NCBI GenBank assembly: GCA_014529385.2
Contig: CM043955.1
Coordinates: 153,348,640-153,412,639, forward strand
Origin: Adiantum capillus-veneris
Taxonomy: Eukaryota; Streptophyta; Polypodiopsida; Polypodiales; Pteridaceae
DNA: 64,000 bases
Direction: 5' to 3'
Below are positions 44,903-58,140 of the stretch, piece by piece; the first letter of the stretch is position 1, and the number at the start of each line of letters is the position of its first letter. The notes under the pieces were generated by a model that did no database searches, was not told where the DNA came from, and saw only the letters and a list, made by a program, of their open reading frames with translations. The position numbers and the translations under genes are program-made.

Positions 44903-46520
44903 GGGTTTGTCCATCCGATGAAGCTATATAGTGGTTCTCCAAGGAGCCTGGGGTCTAAAAGTTTAACTGTGTAGCGGGCAACAAGCTGTTTTTTGACCAT
45001 AAATCATAGCTCATGCATCAGGTGTCACCAAAGAGATAAAATGTTCTAAATGATGTGTTTTATATCTGATATAAAGGCTTTAGGCTGATTCATAACGGTT
45101 TGTGAGTTATGACCAAAACAGTGTTCCTACCACTTCTATTACGTGAAATGAAAAGCGCTTTCTATGCACGCACGTGATCACAAACACATTGTGTGCATAA
45201 ACCAGCGTGTTAAACATGATGAAATAATCATGGGAAAACTTCATACGCACTCAACAAGTCCATACATGCACTTGTATTGAAAAAACCACCGAGAGTGTAT
45301 CTACTAAAAAAAAGAGACATAGAGAGAGAAAGATGATGGCTATGGAGTTTCGAGATTGTCACCGTGCTTTAGAATTGATTAGGGGTTGTGAAAGGCTTCT
45401 TGCTTTGCCACGAGAGAGCAGTGATTGGAGCTACATAGAGGTTTACACCACGAGAGCCTTCAGAGAGTGTGTACACCATGAAACGAGAGAGGACATAGTA
45501 AGCAAGTAGAGAGAGAGAGTATTCTTCTTCTTCTTCCTGTAAACGAGAGAAAAGAGCTTATGGAGATGGTGATGAAGAGTTTTCACCTCTCCTTATAACA
45601 TGTATGTATTGCCTTGCGGTAGTAGACGCAACTCAAGCCACTAAAAACTGGCCAGGGTGATGCCCAAGCCAGCTACTAGCACCCCTTCTTCTGCTAGGAG
45701 TAGCTCCAATCTTTTGGGCACTTTACTAGGAACATGACATAACTTTTGACAGTCAATTCTCCCACTTAACATTCAATTTTTATAGTGAAACTGATTAATT
45801 GAAGAGTATCCCAGCAGTTAATGAAACCGTGACTACACCATGCCGTTTTGTAATGCCCCGACATAATTATGACTTCCACATACTACCCCAACGTATTTAC
45901 GGTACTGCTTTTTATAAAAATAATTCGCGTAAAAATTTTGTATAATCCCTTTTTTCTTCGAGTGGTCGTTTTTAAATCCGACGGAACCTAAACATAATAT
46001 TTTTATGTTTAGATCATTCTAAAAAGCATGTTGATTTTTAAAAACGCCAAAAAGCATGAAAAGCTAAAAAATAGCGTAAAAATAATGATTAAAAAAATTT
46101 CTTAAAATTGAACAATTGGTTCCCCTTGTCTACTGGAGTAAGAAAGCAGACTCGTTTTTCACTAAAAGACACTTTAAATCATGGAAAGCTAAAAATAGCG
46201 CGAAAAACGCTCGAAAAGTAGATTTTTACAAAATTAAAGCATAGCTTCCCCGGAACTCGTACGTTAAGGATCCGGCCCTACTTTTTGCAAAAAACACCTA
46301 GAAAACATAAAAAGCATGAAAAAACTAAAAATAATGGTTTTTCTCAAGATTGAACCAAACGTCTATATGACCTATTGAAACATGAATATGAATTTTTTTT
46401 TTACTTTAGAACCTTACAATACTGTCAAACAAGCACCTTAAATCAAAATCTTGACAAAACGTTCATTGGAACCTATTTTTCTTATTTTTAAAAGAGACCC
46501 AAATTTTTGGGGATCTTACA
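44903..46520 (-). repeat. Region holding a chromovirus 3' LTR; left limit unknown
   Basis: The right edge is clear: the minus strand has a polypurine tract ending at 46521 followed by the LTR start TGTAAGATCCCC at 46520. A TATA-like TTATAAGG lies near 45590 (minus). Between 46040 and 46330 phrases like AAAGCTAAAAATAGCG recur. I found no second LTR to fix the other end. Confidence 0.5.
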
Positions 46521-46534
46521 TCCTCCCACACTTG
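46521..46534 (-). other. Polypurine tract of the second chromovirus
   Basis: The minus strand reads CAAGTGTGGGAGGA directly before TGTAAGATCC. Confidence 0.78.
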
Positions 46535-46570
46535 AAAAGTTCGAGGTGTCCTTACCTCAACATGAATTCT

Positions 46571-49403
46571 GGGTAATTTAGTCTCGTTACAATTATCACG
46601 TTCCTAAGTGGCATCTGCCTTAGGATATGTCAACCATTTAACAAGGTGTTCAATAATGGTCCGATTATGTAGAGGCTTAGTTGTACTTTGAAATATTGCT
46701 TCTAAGTATACTTCAAAAGTTCCATCGGTAGATGTAGATAGTAGAGAATCATTAAGAATTTGATGTGGATCAGGTATCTACTTTTTGAGTAACCTGATGT
46801 CAAAAACATCATGTACTTTTATGTGTTGTGGTAACAAGAGTCTATGAGCTTGATCATTAATCTTCTCTGTGATAACAAAAGGTCCACAGTATCTAGCACT
46901 GAGCTTCTTACATTTATCCATTGATAAAGAGCTACGTTTGGATTTTACTCTTAAAATTACCATATCTCCTTCTTCAAAGAGTCTAGTCGATCGTTTAAGG
47001 TCAGCATAGCTTTTCTGCCTATCTTGAGCAGTTTTAATATCTTATCGTATAAGATCGGTCTATAGTTTCATTTCATCCAACATTTCTTTGGATGCTTGAA
47101 CTTGTATGAGAGGGTCTGTCCATTTGAGTAGTGCAAGATACTCTTGTTCATACAATTCTTGAAAAGGAGACATCCCAATTGAGTGTTGGAATGAGGAATT
47201 ATACACAAATTCAACCAAATATAAATATCTGGTCCATTTTCCCTGCTCATGCATACAATAATCTCTTAACATGTCTTCAATGATTTGATTGGTCCTTTCT
47301 GTCTACCCATCAGTTTGAGGGTGATAAGCAGTACTAAAGGTCAGCTAGGTTCTTGTAGCTGAGAATAAAGCTTTCCAAAAATTTGACGTGAACTTCTTAT
47401 CGCGATAAAAAATTATCCATCGAGGTAAGCCATGATACATGAAGACTTGAGCTATATCCTTAGCTGTAAATGTTGTCTTGACTGGAAACAAATTGGTCAA
47501 TTTTGTAAGCATATCAAAAACCAAAAAAATACAGTCATATCCCAGAGATGTAGGAAGTCCTGTAATAAAATCCATGGATATGCATTCCCATTTCATTTGT
47601 AGTGCATCAATAGATTGAAGCCTACAAGGGTATCGAGCTCGTTCAGCTTTCATACATTGACATGTTAAGCATATTGTAACATAGTTCAACACATCACGCT
47701 TTAATCTTGGCCAAAAGAAACTCTTCCTTATAGTAGAGTAAGTCTTAATGTATCATCGATGTCCTGCTATAGGTATATCATGACCTTCCTATAGTATCTC
47801 AAGCTTGATTTCTCCTTAATTTGGGATACAAAGTTGGTTACTGAAGTAAGGATCATTGTCTTCAAATTGGAAGCCTTTGCTTTTCCTTTCTTGCTTCTCT
47901 GTGCAATTATTTAAGTTCATCAAGTATTGGATTTTCATATAATATGGATCTTGAGATATTCCTTCTCAAATACGTTCAATTAAGGAGGTAGTAGAGGTTT
48001 TGATAGCTGCTACAATGCTCTTTCCACTTAAGGCCTCGACCACAAGGTTTTCCTTCCCAAGTTTATATTAGATTCCAAAATAATATTCACATAATAACTC
48101 CATCCATCTTTCTGCCTCATATTAAGGTCATGTTGGTGTGTAGATCTACTTCAAGATTTTATGATTGGAATGTAGTTCAAATCTCCTATGTCACCATACT
48201 TTAGGAGCATGCACAACGGTCAATAATTCCAAGTCATGTGTAGGATAATTCAACTCATGTGTACGTAACTTACAATATTCATAAGCTCTTGATTTTCCTT
48301 CTTGAGATAGAACAACATTGACTGCTTGTTCGCTTGCATTAGTGAGCACAGTAAATGTCTTTGAGAATTTCAGAGGCTATAATATTGGCGCATTCACCAA
48401 AGCTTCTTTGCGTTTCTTGAAATCAACTTGAGCACGTTCATTTCAAGTAAACACTTTAGCCTTCTTAAGCATATTAGTAAATGGAGATGCAATCTTTGCC
48501 TTCAATAAATGTACGATACCATCTTGTTAAACCAAGAAAGCCACGTCTTCTTTTACTGATTTTGGAATAGGCTAAGCTACAACAGCTTCAATCTTACTTG
48601 GATTAGTAGAAACACCATCCTTGGATACAATAAATCCCAAATAATCCACCTTGTCAGTGAAGAAGGTGCATTTAATGCACTTAGCATAAAGTTGATTGTG
48701 ACGAAGAAGTTCAAGTACCCTTCGTACATGCTATTCATGTTCTTCTATGTTTCTTGAGTAAACTAGGATATCATCAAAGAAGACAAGAACAAAATCATCA
48801 AGATGCTCTCAAAACTCATCAATCATGAGACGATTAAAAGTTGCAGGAGCATTTGTAAGTCTAAATGGAATAATTGTAAATTCATAATGTCTAAAACAAG
48901 TGTTGAATCCTGCCTTTGGTATGTCCTTCTCCTTGATTTGGATTTGGTAATAACCTAACTTAATTAAGATCAATTTTTGTGAAGATAGAAGCTCCATGTA
49001 ATAGATCAAGTAAATCATTAATCCTCGGTATTGCATACTTATTCTTGACCATTACCTGATTCAATTCACGATAATCAAGATAAAGACGTAAAGTACCATC
49101 CTTCTTCCGATTAAAGAGAACAGGAGTACTCCATGGAGAAACACTAGGTCAAATGAAGCCTTGTTCAAGAAGTTGAGCTAGTTTCTCCTTGAGTTCTTCA
49201 GATTCAGGTACCGACATTTTGTATGGCCTACATGCAACTAGTTGACCTCCTGGAATAAGCTTTATTGCATTATCAACATCACGATTAGGTGGTAATTGTG
49301 AAATTTTTTCGGTTAGCCATTTGGGTTCAGGTGAGTCTAACTTCTTCTCCTTAGGGTTAAGCTTTACTACGTAAATCCTTTCATTCTTCCTATGACTCTT
49401 CAT
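46571..49403 (-). pseudogene. Second chromovirus pol (RT, RNase H, integrase, chromodomain), decayed
   Basis: From right to left: IKLIPGGQLVACRPYKMS, then reverse transcriptase ([27 protein letters not shown] near 48780), RNase H (TNASEQAVNVVLSQEGK, GKENLVVEALSGK), integrase (HHCC remnants with CLTCQCMKAERA near 47650, SMDFITGLP, YRDKKFTSNFW), GPFVITEKIND and a chromodomain scrap (WLTYPKADAT near 46600). The frame is cut by many stops and by at least one frameshift near 49100. Protease is missing: the pol N-terminus lies close behind a short Gag. This copy is older than the element at 6853. Confidence 0.85.
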
Positions 49404-49476
49404 AAGTTTGGTAAATTTAACTAGTCTTCGTTTAGGCTTTTCCCGTTTCCTAACAACTGTAACCCTGGAGGGTCAA

Positions 49477-49893
49477 TTAATGTTGATAGTATGATTCCAG
49501 AACTCTCACTCCTTGGGTACAATCAAGAAACTCATTCATACGGTCTAAATGATAAACTTTGTTATGATAGTTCTTCTTGAGTTGGGTCTTAAGGTAATCC
49601 CAAGTTGCTGCATTATGATCAACATTGTTTTCTGTGTAACGCTTGTCTATTTTTTCTAATTTGAACTTAAGAGTAATAGATTTTTTTTCTGAATACGAAT
49701 GAGCCAAATCAAAGTAGTCATCCATGCGCTCAATCCAATCTTTAAGAACTTTGTCTATATCTTTGCCTTCCTCGCTCAAGTTTTCAGGTTGAGACTTGCG
49801 AAGCATAGCATCGATGCTTCTATTGATGATAGTGTGTTGAGGAAAAATACGTGCATTTGCGTTAGTAGCTGCTGCATTTTCTCTAGTAGGCAT
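49477..49893 (-). pseudogene. Second chromovirus Gag, N-terminal part
   Basis: 138 codons from ATG near 49893 (MPTRENAAATNANARIFPQH) with a Gag-like core (LKDWIERMDDYFDLAHSYSE ... WDYLKTQL). The region between this and pol is too short for a knuckle and protease, so there has been an internal deletion. No 5' LTR or primer site is found upstream. Confidence 0.68.
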
Positions 49894-51720
49894 GGTAACT
49901 TACTGCAGCATATCAACCAAGGTCACTCTTAGTATAATATTCTAGTCCGTTCGAAGTCCTTTAAGGATAAAATAGACGGTTGAGAATAAGATAAGAGAGA
50001 GAGAGAGAGAGAGAGTAAGAGAAAGAATAATAAATATTTTAAACCAATTTTTGCATCACAAAAACTTTGGGGTTTCAAAAATCTACAAATTTTCTTGAAA
50101 GTTTCTAATAAATACTAATAGCTTTGACATAATGCACCCGGTAGTAGCCATTGTGACATCCTTTCACCAATGGAGCATAGCTATCCCATTCTTTGAGTAT
50201 ATTGGAGGGGTGATACCAATAATCCTTTTTGATCTTTGGTTGAAAGAGTCTTCATTATTGTGTGAATCATACCACTGTTGAGTAACTGATTAGTTAGTTA
50301 CATGTACTCCCATTTCACTATGAACTATTGCCTTTTTGTAACCAAAGTAATCGTCAAAGTAAGCAGAGTCTTTTGGAAACACGTCGATGTGTTCCATCCA
50401 TCAAAGCTATGTATATTAACACAATCTGCAAGGCACTGGGGTCTGCTTACAGGCATTGTATAAAATTCCTACATGGTCAGGATTGTGGATTATGGACTTT
50501 CCAAACAAATCAAAGAACAACTTCCAAGGTACAGGAGTAAATGAATGTTGTTCATTGGTCTGGCATTGACGACCTCATACATTAAATATGACAACGTTGA
50601 AACATCCCGTAGACATTACTAAGGGAAGTATGCTCTTAGCTTTTCATGTTTCCTTTGTTGGTCTCTGAGTGAGTTCATAAACATTTATGTATAATATTCT
50701 GTTAGTGACGATGATCTCCTTTCCCAACTTGGATTGGATCCATTCGATACTACCAACGAGCAAGGGTTTATGTTCAAGTGGTCTAAACTCGGGGTTTCTT
50801 GTAGCGTAATGGTATCAAACTTGGAATGTATTTGGCACAATACAATCTGTAAAAATTTGGGTTTGAAGTAGTGCATGGAGTTTCACATTTCGACTTTGGT
50901 GGTGAAAGGTGATCCTTTGCAACAAGTAGCTACTAGGCCAGTGGGACGTAAAATAGGATTCTTTGAAGGATTGGTTTTTTCCATTAAAAAGTTACTTTTT
51001 TTTTTGAAGAGGTTCAATTCAAGCATATCAAAAGAGAACAAAACTAAGAAGCATAGCAACTTGCAAGCAATAGAGTGTAGGTGCATGTTACAAGTTTGTG
51101 GCCCCAACCATTTTTGTAGATCATGAAATTGTGAAGGAGATATAAGAGTTTTCAAGTTTGGGATGGTGTCCTAGAAGGCTTGTCCAAGCTACAAAAGAGG
51201 AGGGTTAGTGCAAAGGATCTGATGGTTTATGGACGAGACGAAGTGTTGTGAAGGGCAAGGATTTCAGTAACGTGAACAAAAATATGCAAACATGTTAATA
51301 ACATTGTGTGGTCACTTTTTAAAACACGTGATCACGTTGAATATTAATGTGACCTTCCTATTAATTTGCAAAAATCGAGCAAATCGATAGTCCATCTAGG
51401 TTTTTCCATCTTGGCAGGCTCTCTGTGGATTTTTTCATATCCCAATGAGCTATTGGGAAAAAATAATAGCTCAATAGGCCTTGATGGGTTATCAAGTCAT
51501 CATTCATAAACTGAAATGTGATCACATAAAGTGTAATTATGTCAATATAGAAATAACACATTGTAATCACAAAAAAACTTCATATGATTATTAAATCCCA
51601 AGTGAAGATGCTTTACAAGGAAGAAATTGGCCTCGTGCTGCAAAAGTGTCATGAAGAGAGTGGGCATCAGGTCAAGACCAAGTTTTGTTTCAAATATTAA
51701 GAGAGGGTTTTTGGTGGCCT
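49894..51720. other. No gene recognised
   Basis: AT-rich DNA with a short GA tract (about 49998-50016). Open frames at 50328, 50875 and 51361 are short and without family features. Confidence 0.5.
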
Positions 51721-52210
51721 TCAATGGTACCGGGTGTGCAATACCATTGATCCACTCCCAAAGTCAATGTGTGGGAAGAAGTATATTGTGGTAGCTATTG
51801 ACTACCTTACTAGGTGGGTGGAGACAAAGGTAATTATGGAGGTAAATGCTCATGTTGTGGCTCAAATTTTTTTTTTATAACATATGTTGTCATTTTGGAG
51901 TACCATGGGTGCTTCTTTATGATAGAGGACAATGATTTTTAAGCAAGATTATGCGTATTGGTCACGAAGATGGGCATTCAACATCAATTATATTTGCCCT
52001 ATCATCCTTAATGCAATAGTCTAGTGGAGAGTGCAAATGGGCAAGTCATCAAAGTACGATGTATGTTTACAAGAAAGAGGTAGAGTGGGAGGTGAACCTT
52101 GAGAAGTGATTATGAGACACATCACTTCTTACAAAGTGGCTACCATTTTCACTCCGTTTGAAGTTGGTATACGATAAGGAAGTAGTATTTCCAGTGCATA
52201 CATAGCTAGG
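51721..52210 (+). pseudogene. Gypsy integrase scrap
   Basis: Translation with shifts gives IDPLPKSMCGKKYIVVAIDY, then LTRWVETK, then CHFGVPWV-like, MGIQHQLYLPYHP and SLVESANGQVIK, and later IFTPFEVGI. This is the order of a Tat/Athila-type integrase core. Several stops and frameshifts make it non-functional. No LTR adjoins it. Confidence 0.7.
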
Positions 52211-52380
52211 AGCTTTGAAGGGAGTGTGGCGAGTTGATGTCACACAATAGGGAATTTTACAAGATTGGATTGTCAATCTTGAGGCTTCGTAATCCAAGCG
52301 TAGGGATCCTTCTTTGCATGGCACTTTGCATATCTACATCCATGAGTAAGTGTGCATAATTTAACTAAGTCACAATGGTG

Positions 52381-52667
52381 ACATTCCCTCCCATTTAAAA
52401 TAAAACCCTTGTTTCTAAATAAAAATCTGCCGTTTGTCAAAAAATTCTTGGAGGAGGTGAGGGTATTGTTAGCAGTGGCTAACACACACTACACCGATTA
52501 TGTAGTACCAAGCTAGAGATGTGCTATGGATCACACAATATGTCCTATTCACATTCCCTTTCATTTAAAATAAAACCCTTGTTTCTAAATAAAAATCTGC
52601 CGTTTGTCAAAAAATTCTTGGAGGAGGTGAGGCTATTGTTAGCAGTGGCTAACACACGCTACACCGA
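52381..52667. repeat. 117-bp direct repeat, two copies
   Basis: Copies at 52381-52497 and 52551-52667, beginning ACATTCCCT and ending ACACCGA, differ at only a few bases. They lie 170 bases apart, just upstream of the copia leader. Confidence 0.93.
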
Positions 52668-52755
52668 GACAGGTTGATATTGGTTCAGAGGACAGTTTAC
52701 AGGGGAAACTCTGCCGAATTTTTCCCAGGAAAGTAAACTACTGTGAAGCGTAGTT
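52668..52755 (+). other. Copia leader remnant
   Basis: TTGGTTCAGAG (52680-52690) may be a decayed initiator-Met primer site. GGGGAAACTCTGCC follows at 52702. The 5' LTR that should lie immediately upstream is absent. Confidence 0.45.
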
Positions 52756-55700
52756 ATGGCTGGATCACAAGACACTGCTCTTTACAATATCAAGAAGCTG
52801 GATGGAACCAATTTCCCATTGTGGAAGAAGTAGATTTGACACGTGTTGGTACAAAAGAAGCAGATAAAACCTATAAAGCTCAAGGGGATAAAACCAAAAG
52901 ATATCGATGAAGATGAATGGAGCGAAATGGATGAATTGGCACTTTCTACCATTATGCTGACTTTGGCAGAAAGAATTTACTTCAATGTAGCAGACGAGAT
53001 GTCAGCTTATCAAGCATGGACAAAGCTGAGTGATCTTTATGAGAAACAGAGTGCAGCTTCACAGGTATACTGGCTTAAGAAGCTTGTTGACTTGAAGATG
53101 AAAGAAGGGACCCCTATGTCGAATCATCTGAATGAATTCAACACCATCTACAGTCAGTTGTCAGCTCAAGGTGTCAAGTTTGATGAACCTGTTAGAGCTA
53201 TGTTCCTGTTGATCACATTGTCGGAAAGTTGGGATACTTTTCGCATAGCTTTGAGTAATTCTGCACCTCCAAATGGTTTGACCATAGCAGGTGTAGAAAG
53301 CAGTCTTCTTACTGAAGAAACCAACAGAAAGACAATGGACAAAGGCAAAGGAACAGCCTTAGTTGTCAGGGAAAGGACCAAAGAAAAGGACAAAGGTGGA
53401 AAGAGGAATTAGTCTCGTAGCAAGTCCCGCAGTGCTAAAGGCAAGAGTGACATAGAATGCTACCATTGTGGCAAGAAGGGTCACATGAAAAGAGACTGCA
53501 GAGAATGGAAAGCAGAAAAAGGAGAACAGAAAGCAGAAGACCATGGTGAGAAGAACAAGTCCTCAGTGAAGATTCAAGAAATAAATGTGACAAACACTGT
53601 TGCAGAGGATGACAGTCTAGTGTCAGGAGATATCTACTTCCTGAAAAATACAATGGACTCAGCTCTTCTTACAGCGTCTCATGGAAATGCACCGAGTGAC
53701 TAGATTATAGACTCAGGGGCATCACTTCATGTGTCTCCAAACAAGGAGTGGTTTACCTCTTATGTGACCACTAAAGATCATGTTCGGCTAGGCAATGGGC
53801 AGACATGTGAGATCTTAGGTGTTGGAGATGTTCAATTGAAGTTTCAGAATGGCTCTTCTTTCACGCTGAAGAATGTGAGACGTGTTTCCGCAATTACAAA
53901 GAGCTTGATCAGCACAGGTTTACTTGATGATGCTGGCTACGTCACCACTTTTGGACAAAACATGTGGAAGATATCCAAGGGTTCTATGACAATAGCACAT
54001 GGAGTAAAGTCTGGAGGACTTTACATGATTTATGTATCAAATGTCTCTAAAAATGTAATCAATGTAACCGAGCAGCCGAATGTTTCTTTGTGGCATAGCC
54101 GGTTAGGACATATGTCCAAGAAGGGAATGGAAATCTTGTCTCGTTCTGGTTATTTGCCTGGCTTGTTATTTAATGATTTTGAATTATGTGAACATTGTCT
54201 GTATGGTAAGCAAACACAGCAGCCACATAAGCATAGAAGCAGTAGAAGAGATACACAGTTGGCACTTGTTCATAGTGATTTGTGTGGACCTATGCGTAAC
54301 CTATCTCTAGGGGGATCTTCTTACTTTATGACATTTATAGATGATCACTCGAGGAAAGTATGGGTTCACTTTATCAAGCACAAGGATGAAGCGTTTAGTG
54401 TTTTCAAAACGTTTGTGACACTTGTGGAGAATTAGAGTGGCAAGAAGCTTAAATGATTACGCACTGACAATGGTGGAGAGTATGTTTCAAAGGCTTTTCA
54501 GGACTTTTGTGAGTCAAAAGGTATAAAACGTGAACTTACTGCTCCTTACAATCCTCCTCAAAATGGTGTTGCTGAGAGGATGAATAGGACCATACAAGAG
54601 AAGGTCAGAAGTATGTTTTCTAATGCACAACTGCCAAATGGGTTTTGGGCTGAAGCTGTATCAATAGCTGTTCATCTTATAAATAGATCTCCTAGCAAGG
54701 TTTTGTAGAAGGATTCAGTGGCAGAGATGGTATGGTCAGGCAAAATGCCCTCATACAAGCATCTCAGAATCTTTGGCTGTGAGGCATATACTCATGTTCT
54801 AAAGGAATTTAGGAACAAACTTGAGCCAAAGAGTAGAAAGTGCATCTTTCTAGGCTATGGTAATTCTGGTGAGATGGGGTACAGACTTTGGGATCCTGAA
54901 TCCAGAAAGGTTATCCGTAGCAATGATGTTCACTTTAATGAAGCCAAATATCATTCTAAACCAGAGAGGGTTGAGGAGATTAGAAGAGTTGTCTTCCAAG
55001 AAGATGGACCTGCACGTGCAAGAAAAAATGTCAGGGCTCAAGAGGAGCAAGGACAGGATAGAGTGGAACCACAGGTTGTGGCTGAGCCTGAGCCACCTAT
55101 TGTGCGTAGATCTGGACGTATCACGCGACCTCCTGATAGGTTTGTTCCATCTATGAACTATGTCATGTTGACTGATTGCAATGAGCCTTCATGTTACAAG
55201 GAAACAGTGCAAATGAAGGAATCCGGGAATTGGAAATTGGCCATGCACTTAGAGATGACAGCTCTGCATAAAAACTAGAAATGGAAGCTAGTTAAATTAC
55301 CACAGGGCAAAAAGGCTCTACCTTGTAAATGGGTTTACAGGTATAAGATCACCGCTCATGATAGTCAGCCAAAGTACAAAGCAAGGCTTGTTGCCAAGGG
55401 CTTTAAGCAAGAACAAGGCATTGACTTTGATGAAGTCTTCTCTCCTGTGGTCAAGATGACTACATTGAGATGCTTTCTTGCATTGGTTGCCATATTAGAT
55501 TTGGTGTTGCACGAAATGGATGTCAAGACAGCGTTCTTGCATGGTGATTTAGATGTGGAAATTTACATGCAGCAGCCAGAAGGGTTTGTTGAGAAAGGCA
55601 AGGAAGATTTGGTATGCCAGTTGTTAAAGAGTCTTTATGGCTTAAAACAATCACCGAGGGCATGGTACCATAAGTTCCACAAGTTTATGCTTTCTCAAGG

Positions 55701-56727
55701 CTACAAACGTAGTGAGTTCGATCACTGTCTATATACAAAGAAGGCTAAGGATGGAAGTTGGTTGATCCTTATTTTGTATGTGGATGACATGTTGATTGTT
55801 GGCAAGCACTTGGAAGAAATTTCATCTTTGAAGTCAAAGATGGCAAAATCATTTGACATGAAAGACATGGGTGAGGCAAGTCATATACTTGGTATGCGCA
55901 TTGAGAGAGACAGATCAAAGAAGTTGATTTGGTTATCTCAAACAGAGTATATTGACAAGGTTTTGCAACGTTTCAATATGGAGAAGGGAAAGGCATTGAG
56001 TGTTCCATTGCCACCATATGTGAAACTTAGCAAACAAGATTGTCCTGTGTCTGAGGAAGAACAGGCTGAAATGGATAAGATTCCATATGCGTCTGCAGTG
56101 GGTAGTTTGATGTATGCAATGATTGCTACTCGCCTAGACATTGCATTTGCAGTGGGAGTAGTAAGTCGATACATGTCAAACCCGGGCAAGAAACATTGGG
56201 AGGAAGTGAAAGGAATATTGAGATACCTGAAAGCTACAAAGAGTATGCGCATATGCTATGGGAGTCAGGAGCTATGTGTCAAGGGTTTTACAAACTCAGA
56301 TTATGCAAGTGACTTAGACAACCGAAGGTCTACGTCAGGGTATGTTTTTACATTGGCTGGTGGAGCAGTATCATGGCGTTCTAGATTACAAGATTGTGTT
56401 ACTCAGTCTACTACAGAGGCTGAATATGTTGCAGCATCAGAGGCATGCAAAGAATCAATTTGTCTTAATCGACTAGTAATAGATTTGGGAATCAAAAAAG
56501 AGATTCCTGTGTTATATTGTGATAGTCAAAGTGCTATACAATTGGCTCGCAATCCAGTTTATCACTCAAAAACAAATCATGTGGATGTGAAGTATCATTT
56601 CATCAGGGAAATGCTCGCGGATAAGTAACTTCAGCTTGTCAAAGTTCACACCACAGAAAATCCTGCCGATCTACTTACAAAAGGACTTCCCTCAGAGAGC
56701 TTTGCGCATTTTTGCAAGCAGTTATAG
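52756..56727 (+). pseudogene. Full-length copia gag-pol with nine premature stops
   Basis: A single frame of 1,323 codons from ATG 52756 (MAGSQDTALYN) to TAG 56725-56727, the usual length of Tnt1/Tork-type polyproteins. Order: Gag; knuckle CYHCGKKGHMKRDC at about residue 235; protease DSGAS at 319; integrase with Asp 571 and Glu 607 (35 residues between, as in DD35E); reverse transcriptase with YVDD near 1008; RNase H. Premature stops are at 52831, 52837, 53410, 53701, 54433, 54454, 54706, 55276 and 56626 (first bases). Each can arise from CAG, CAA, CGA or TGG by one transition. I see no frameshift in almost 4 kb. The catalytic residues survive. Confidence 0.93.
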
Positions 56728-56815
56728 GTGTAGGGTAGTACATCACTTCTCTACATCTCTTGTATATTAGCTTGTATAGTAGCTTCTCTCACACTTAAAG
56801 TACCACATTGGACTT

Positions 56816-56827
56816 TAAGTGGGAGGT
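56816..56827 (+). other. Polypurine tract of the copia element
   Basis: TTAAGTGGGAGGT directly before TGTTGGGG, the same junction as at 24092-24104. Confidence 0.85.
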
Positions 56828-57060
56828 TGTTGGGGTATAAAGCCCAATGTGGTCGCCCAGGTAAGTGGGCGGGTCGCCACGTATGTACACATATTCTTTT
56901 GTTAAAACCTAATAAGAACTCACTATGCTCTACACATTACAGTAGAGCGAGTTCACCATATCGTCGTGCTCTTCTTCTTGCACTCTATCTCGTGTCGCAC
57001 TTCCGCTCGTACTCCTTCAGTTGCATTTCTTCATCTCTCTCTGCCAAGTAGAATCTAACT
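56828..57060 (+). repeat. 3' LTR of the copia element (end not determined)
   Basis: It starts TGTTGGGGTATAAAGCCC and has a pyrimidine-rich stretch like a copia R/U5. No 5' LTR copy exists in the window, so the right end is approximate; the next element begins by 57148. Confidence 0.6.
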
Positions 57061-57147
57061 CATTTAAGTCCATCCACTTAACAAGAAATTCTCTTGTGAG
57101 GTTTCTTCTTGTTTCTTTTTGACAAGCATTTAGAATCTTCTTTCGAA

Positions 57148-58140
57148 TCAGAAAAATGTGTTCATCTTCAATTTATGGCACGCAAGAACATAAGTCTCCA
57201 ATAGGAAAATCTCCCAAGAAATGTGAAAAGCTGGATGAATCTTTCCCCATGAAGACAGAAGTTCCAACTTATAGCTGACAATCGAGTTCTTTATGATCTT
57301 GAAAGGTCCATAGAAGCGAGGTCCTAGTTTTCGAAAGAATAACTTCATTGTCTTTTAACAGTGAGGTTCTACATTCAATAGTACCAAATCTCCTTCTTGA
57401 TATTTTGCATGTCGTCAATGTTTGTTGGCCAGCTTCTAATATTTTTGTTGAACATGAACCAATTTATCACGTACTTCAACAAGAATATCCAACATTTCTT
57501 GAACCAATTGATCTGCTAATGCCACTTTGCGTTGGAGAACAAAATTTGTAGGCACAAGCGTAGTATGCCCATAAGCTGCTTGAAATGGAGTCATGCATGT
57601 GGCTGAATGGGGAAAATAGTTATTAGCAAACTCCAAAAGTGGAAACTAATTTTCCCAAGATGCCAAACAGTTCTGAATGTACTATCATAGCATCTCTTCC
57701 AATATATTATTTACTCTTTTTATATGTCCATCTGTTTGAGGATGGTAGGTTGAACTAGACAATAAATTTGTGCCACGTGACTTAAATAGAGAAGTCCAAA
57801 AATGTCTAGTCAATTTTTGATCCCTATCCAAAACAATAGATCTTGGCAACTCATGTATTTTGAAGACATATTGCATGAATAATGTCAAGGTACTAGCAAA
57901 GGTTGAAGTAACCCTTGAGAAATTTGTCTCGAAGCCTTCATAATTTGACACAAATGACAAGCTTTGACAAACTTGATAACATATTGTTGCATCTGAGGCC
58001 AAAAATATATTACCAATAAAAGTTGATATGTCTTATTTATTCAAAGATGAGAAACAAATGGCACTTCATGGTGTTCTTGAATCGGTATTTTCCTCAAAGA
58101 GATGGCCTTTTTTATGTTTATAAAACCCAAATGTTAGCAC
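57148..58140 (-). pseudogene. Gypsy integrase remnant
   Basis: From right to left on the minus strand: HHEVPFVSHL, YFWPQMQQYVIKFVKACHLC (zinc-binding region), LPRSIVLDRDQKLTRHFW, SSTYHPQTDGHIKRVN (the Glu expected after GQ is not in place), MEFANNYFPHSATCMTPFQA and GPRFYGPFKIIKN. The order is that of a chromovirus integrase. Frames are shifted between segments. It ends where the copia LTR region begins. Confidence 0.8.
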
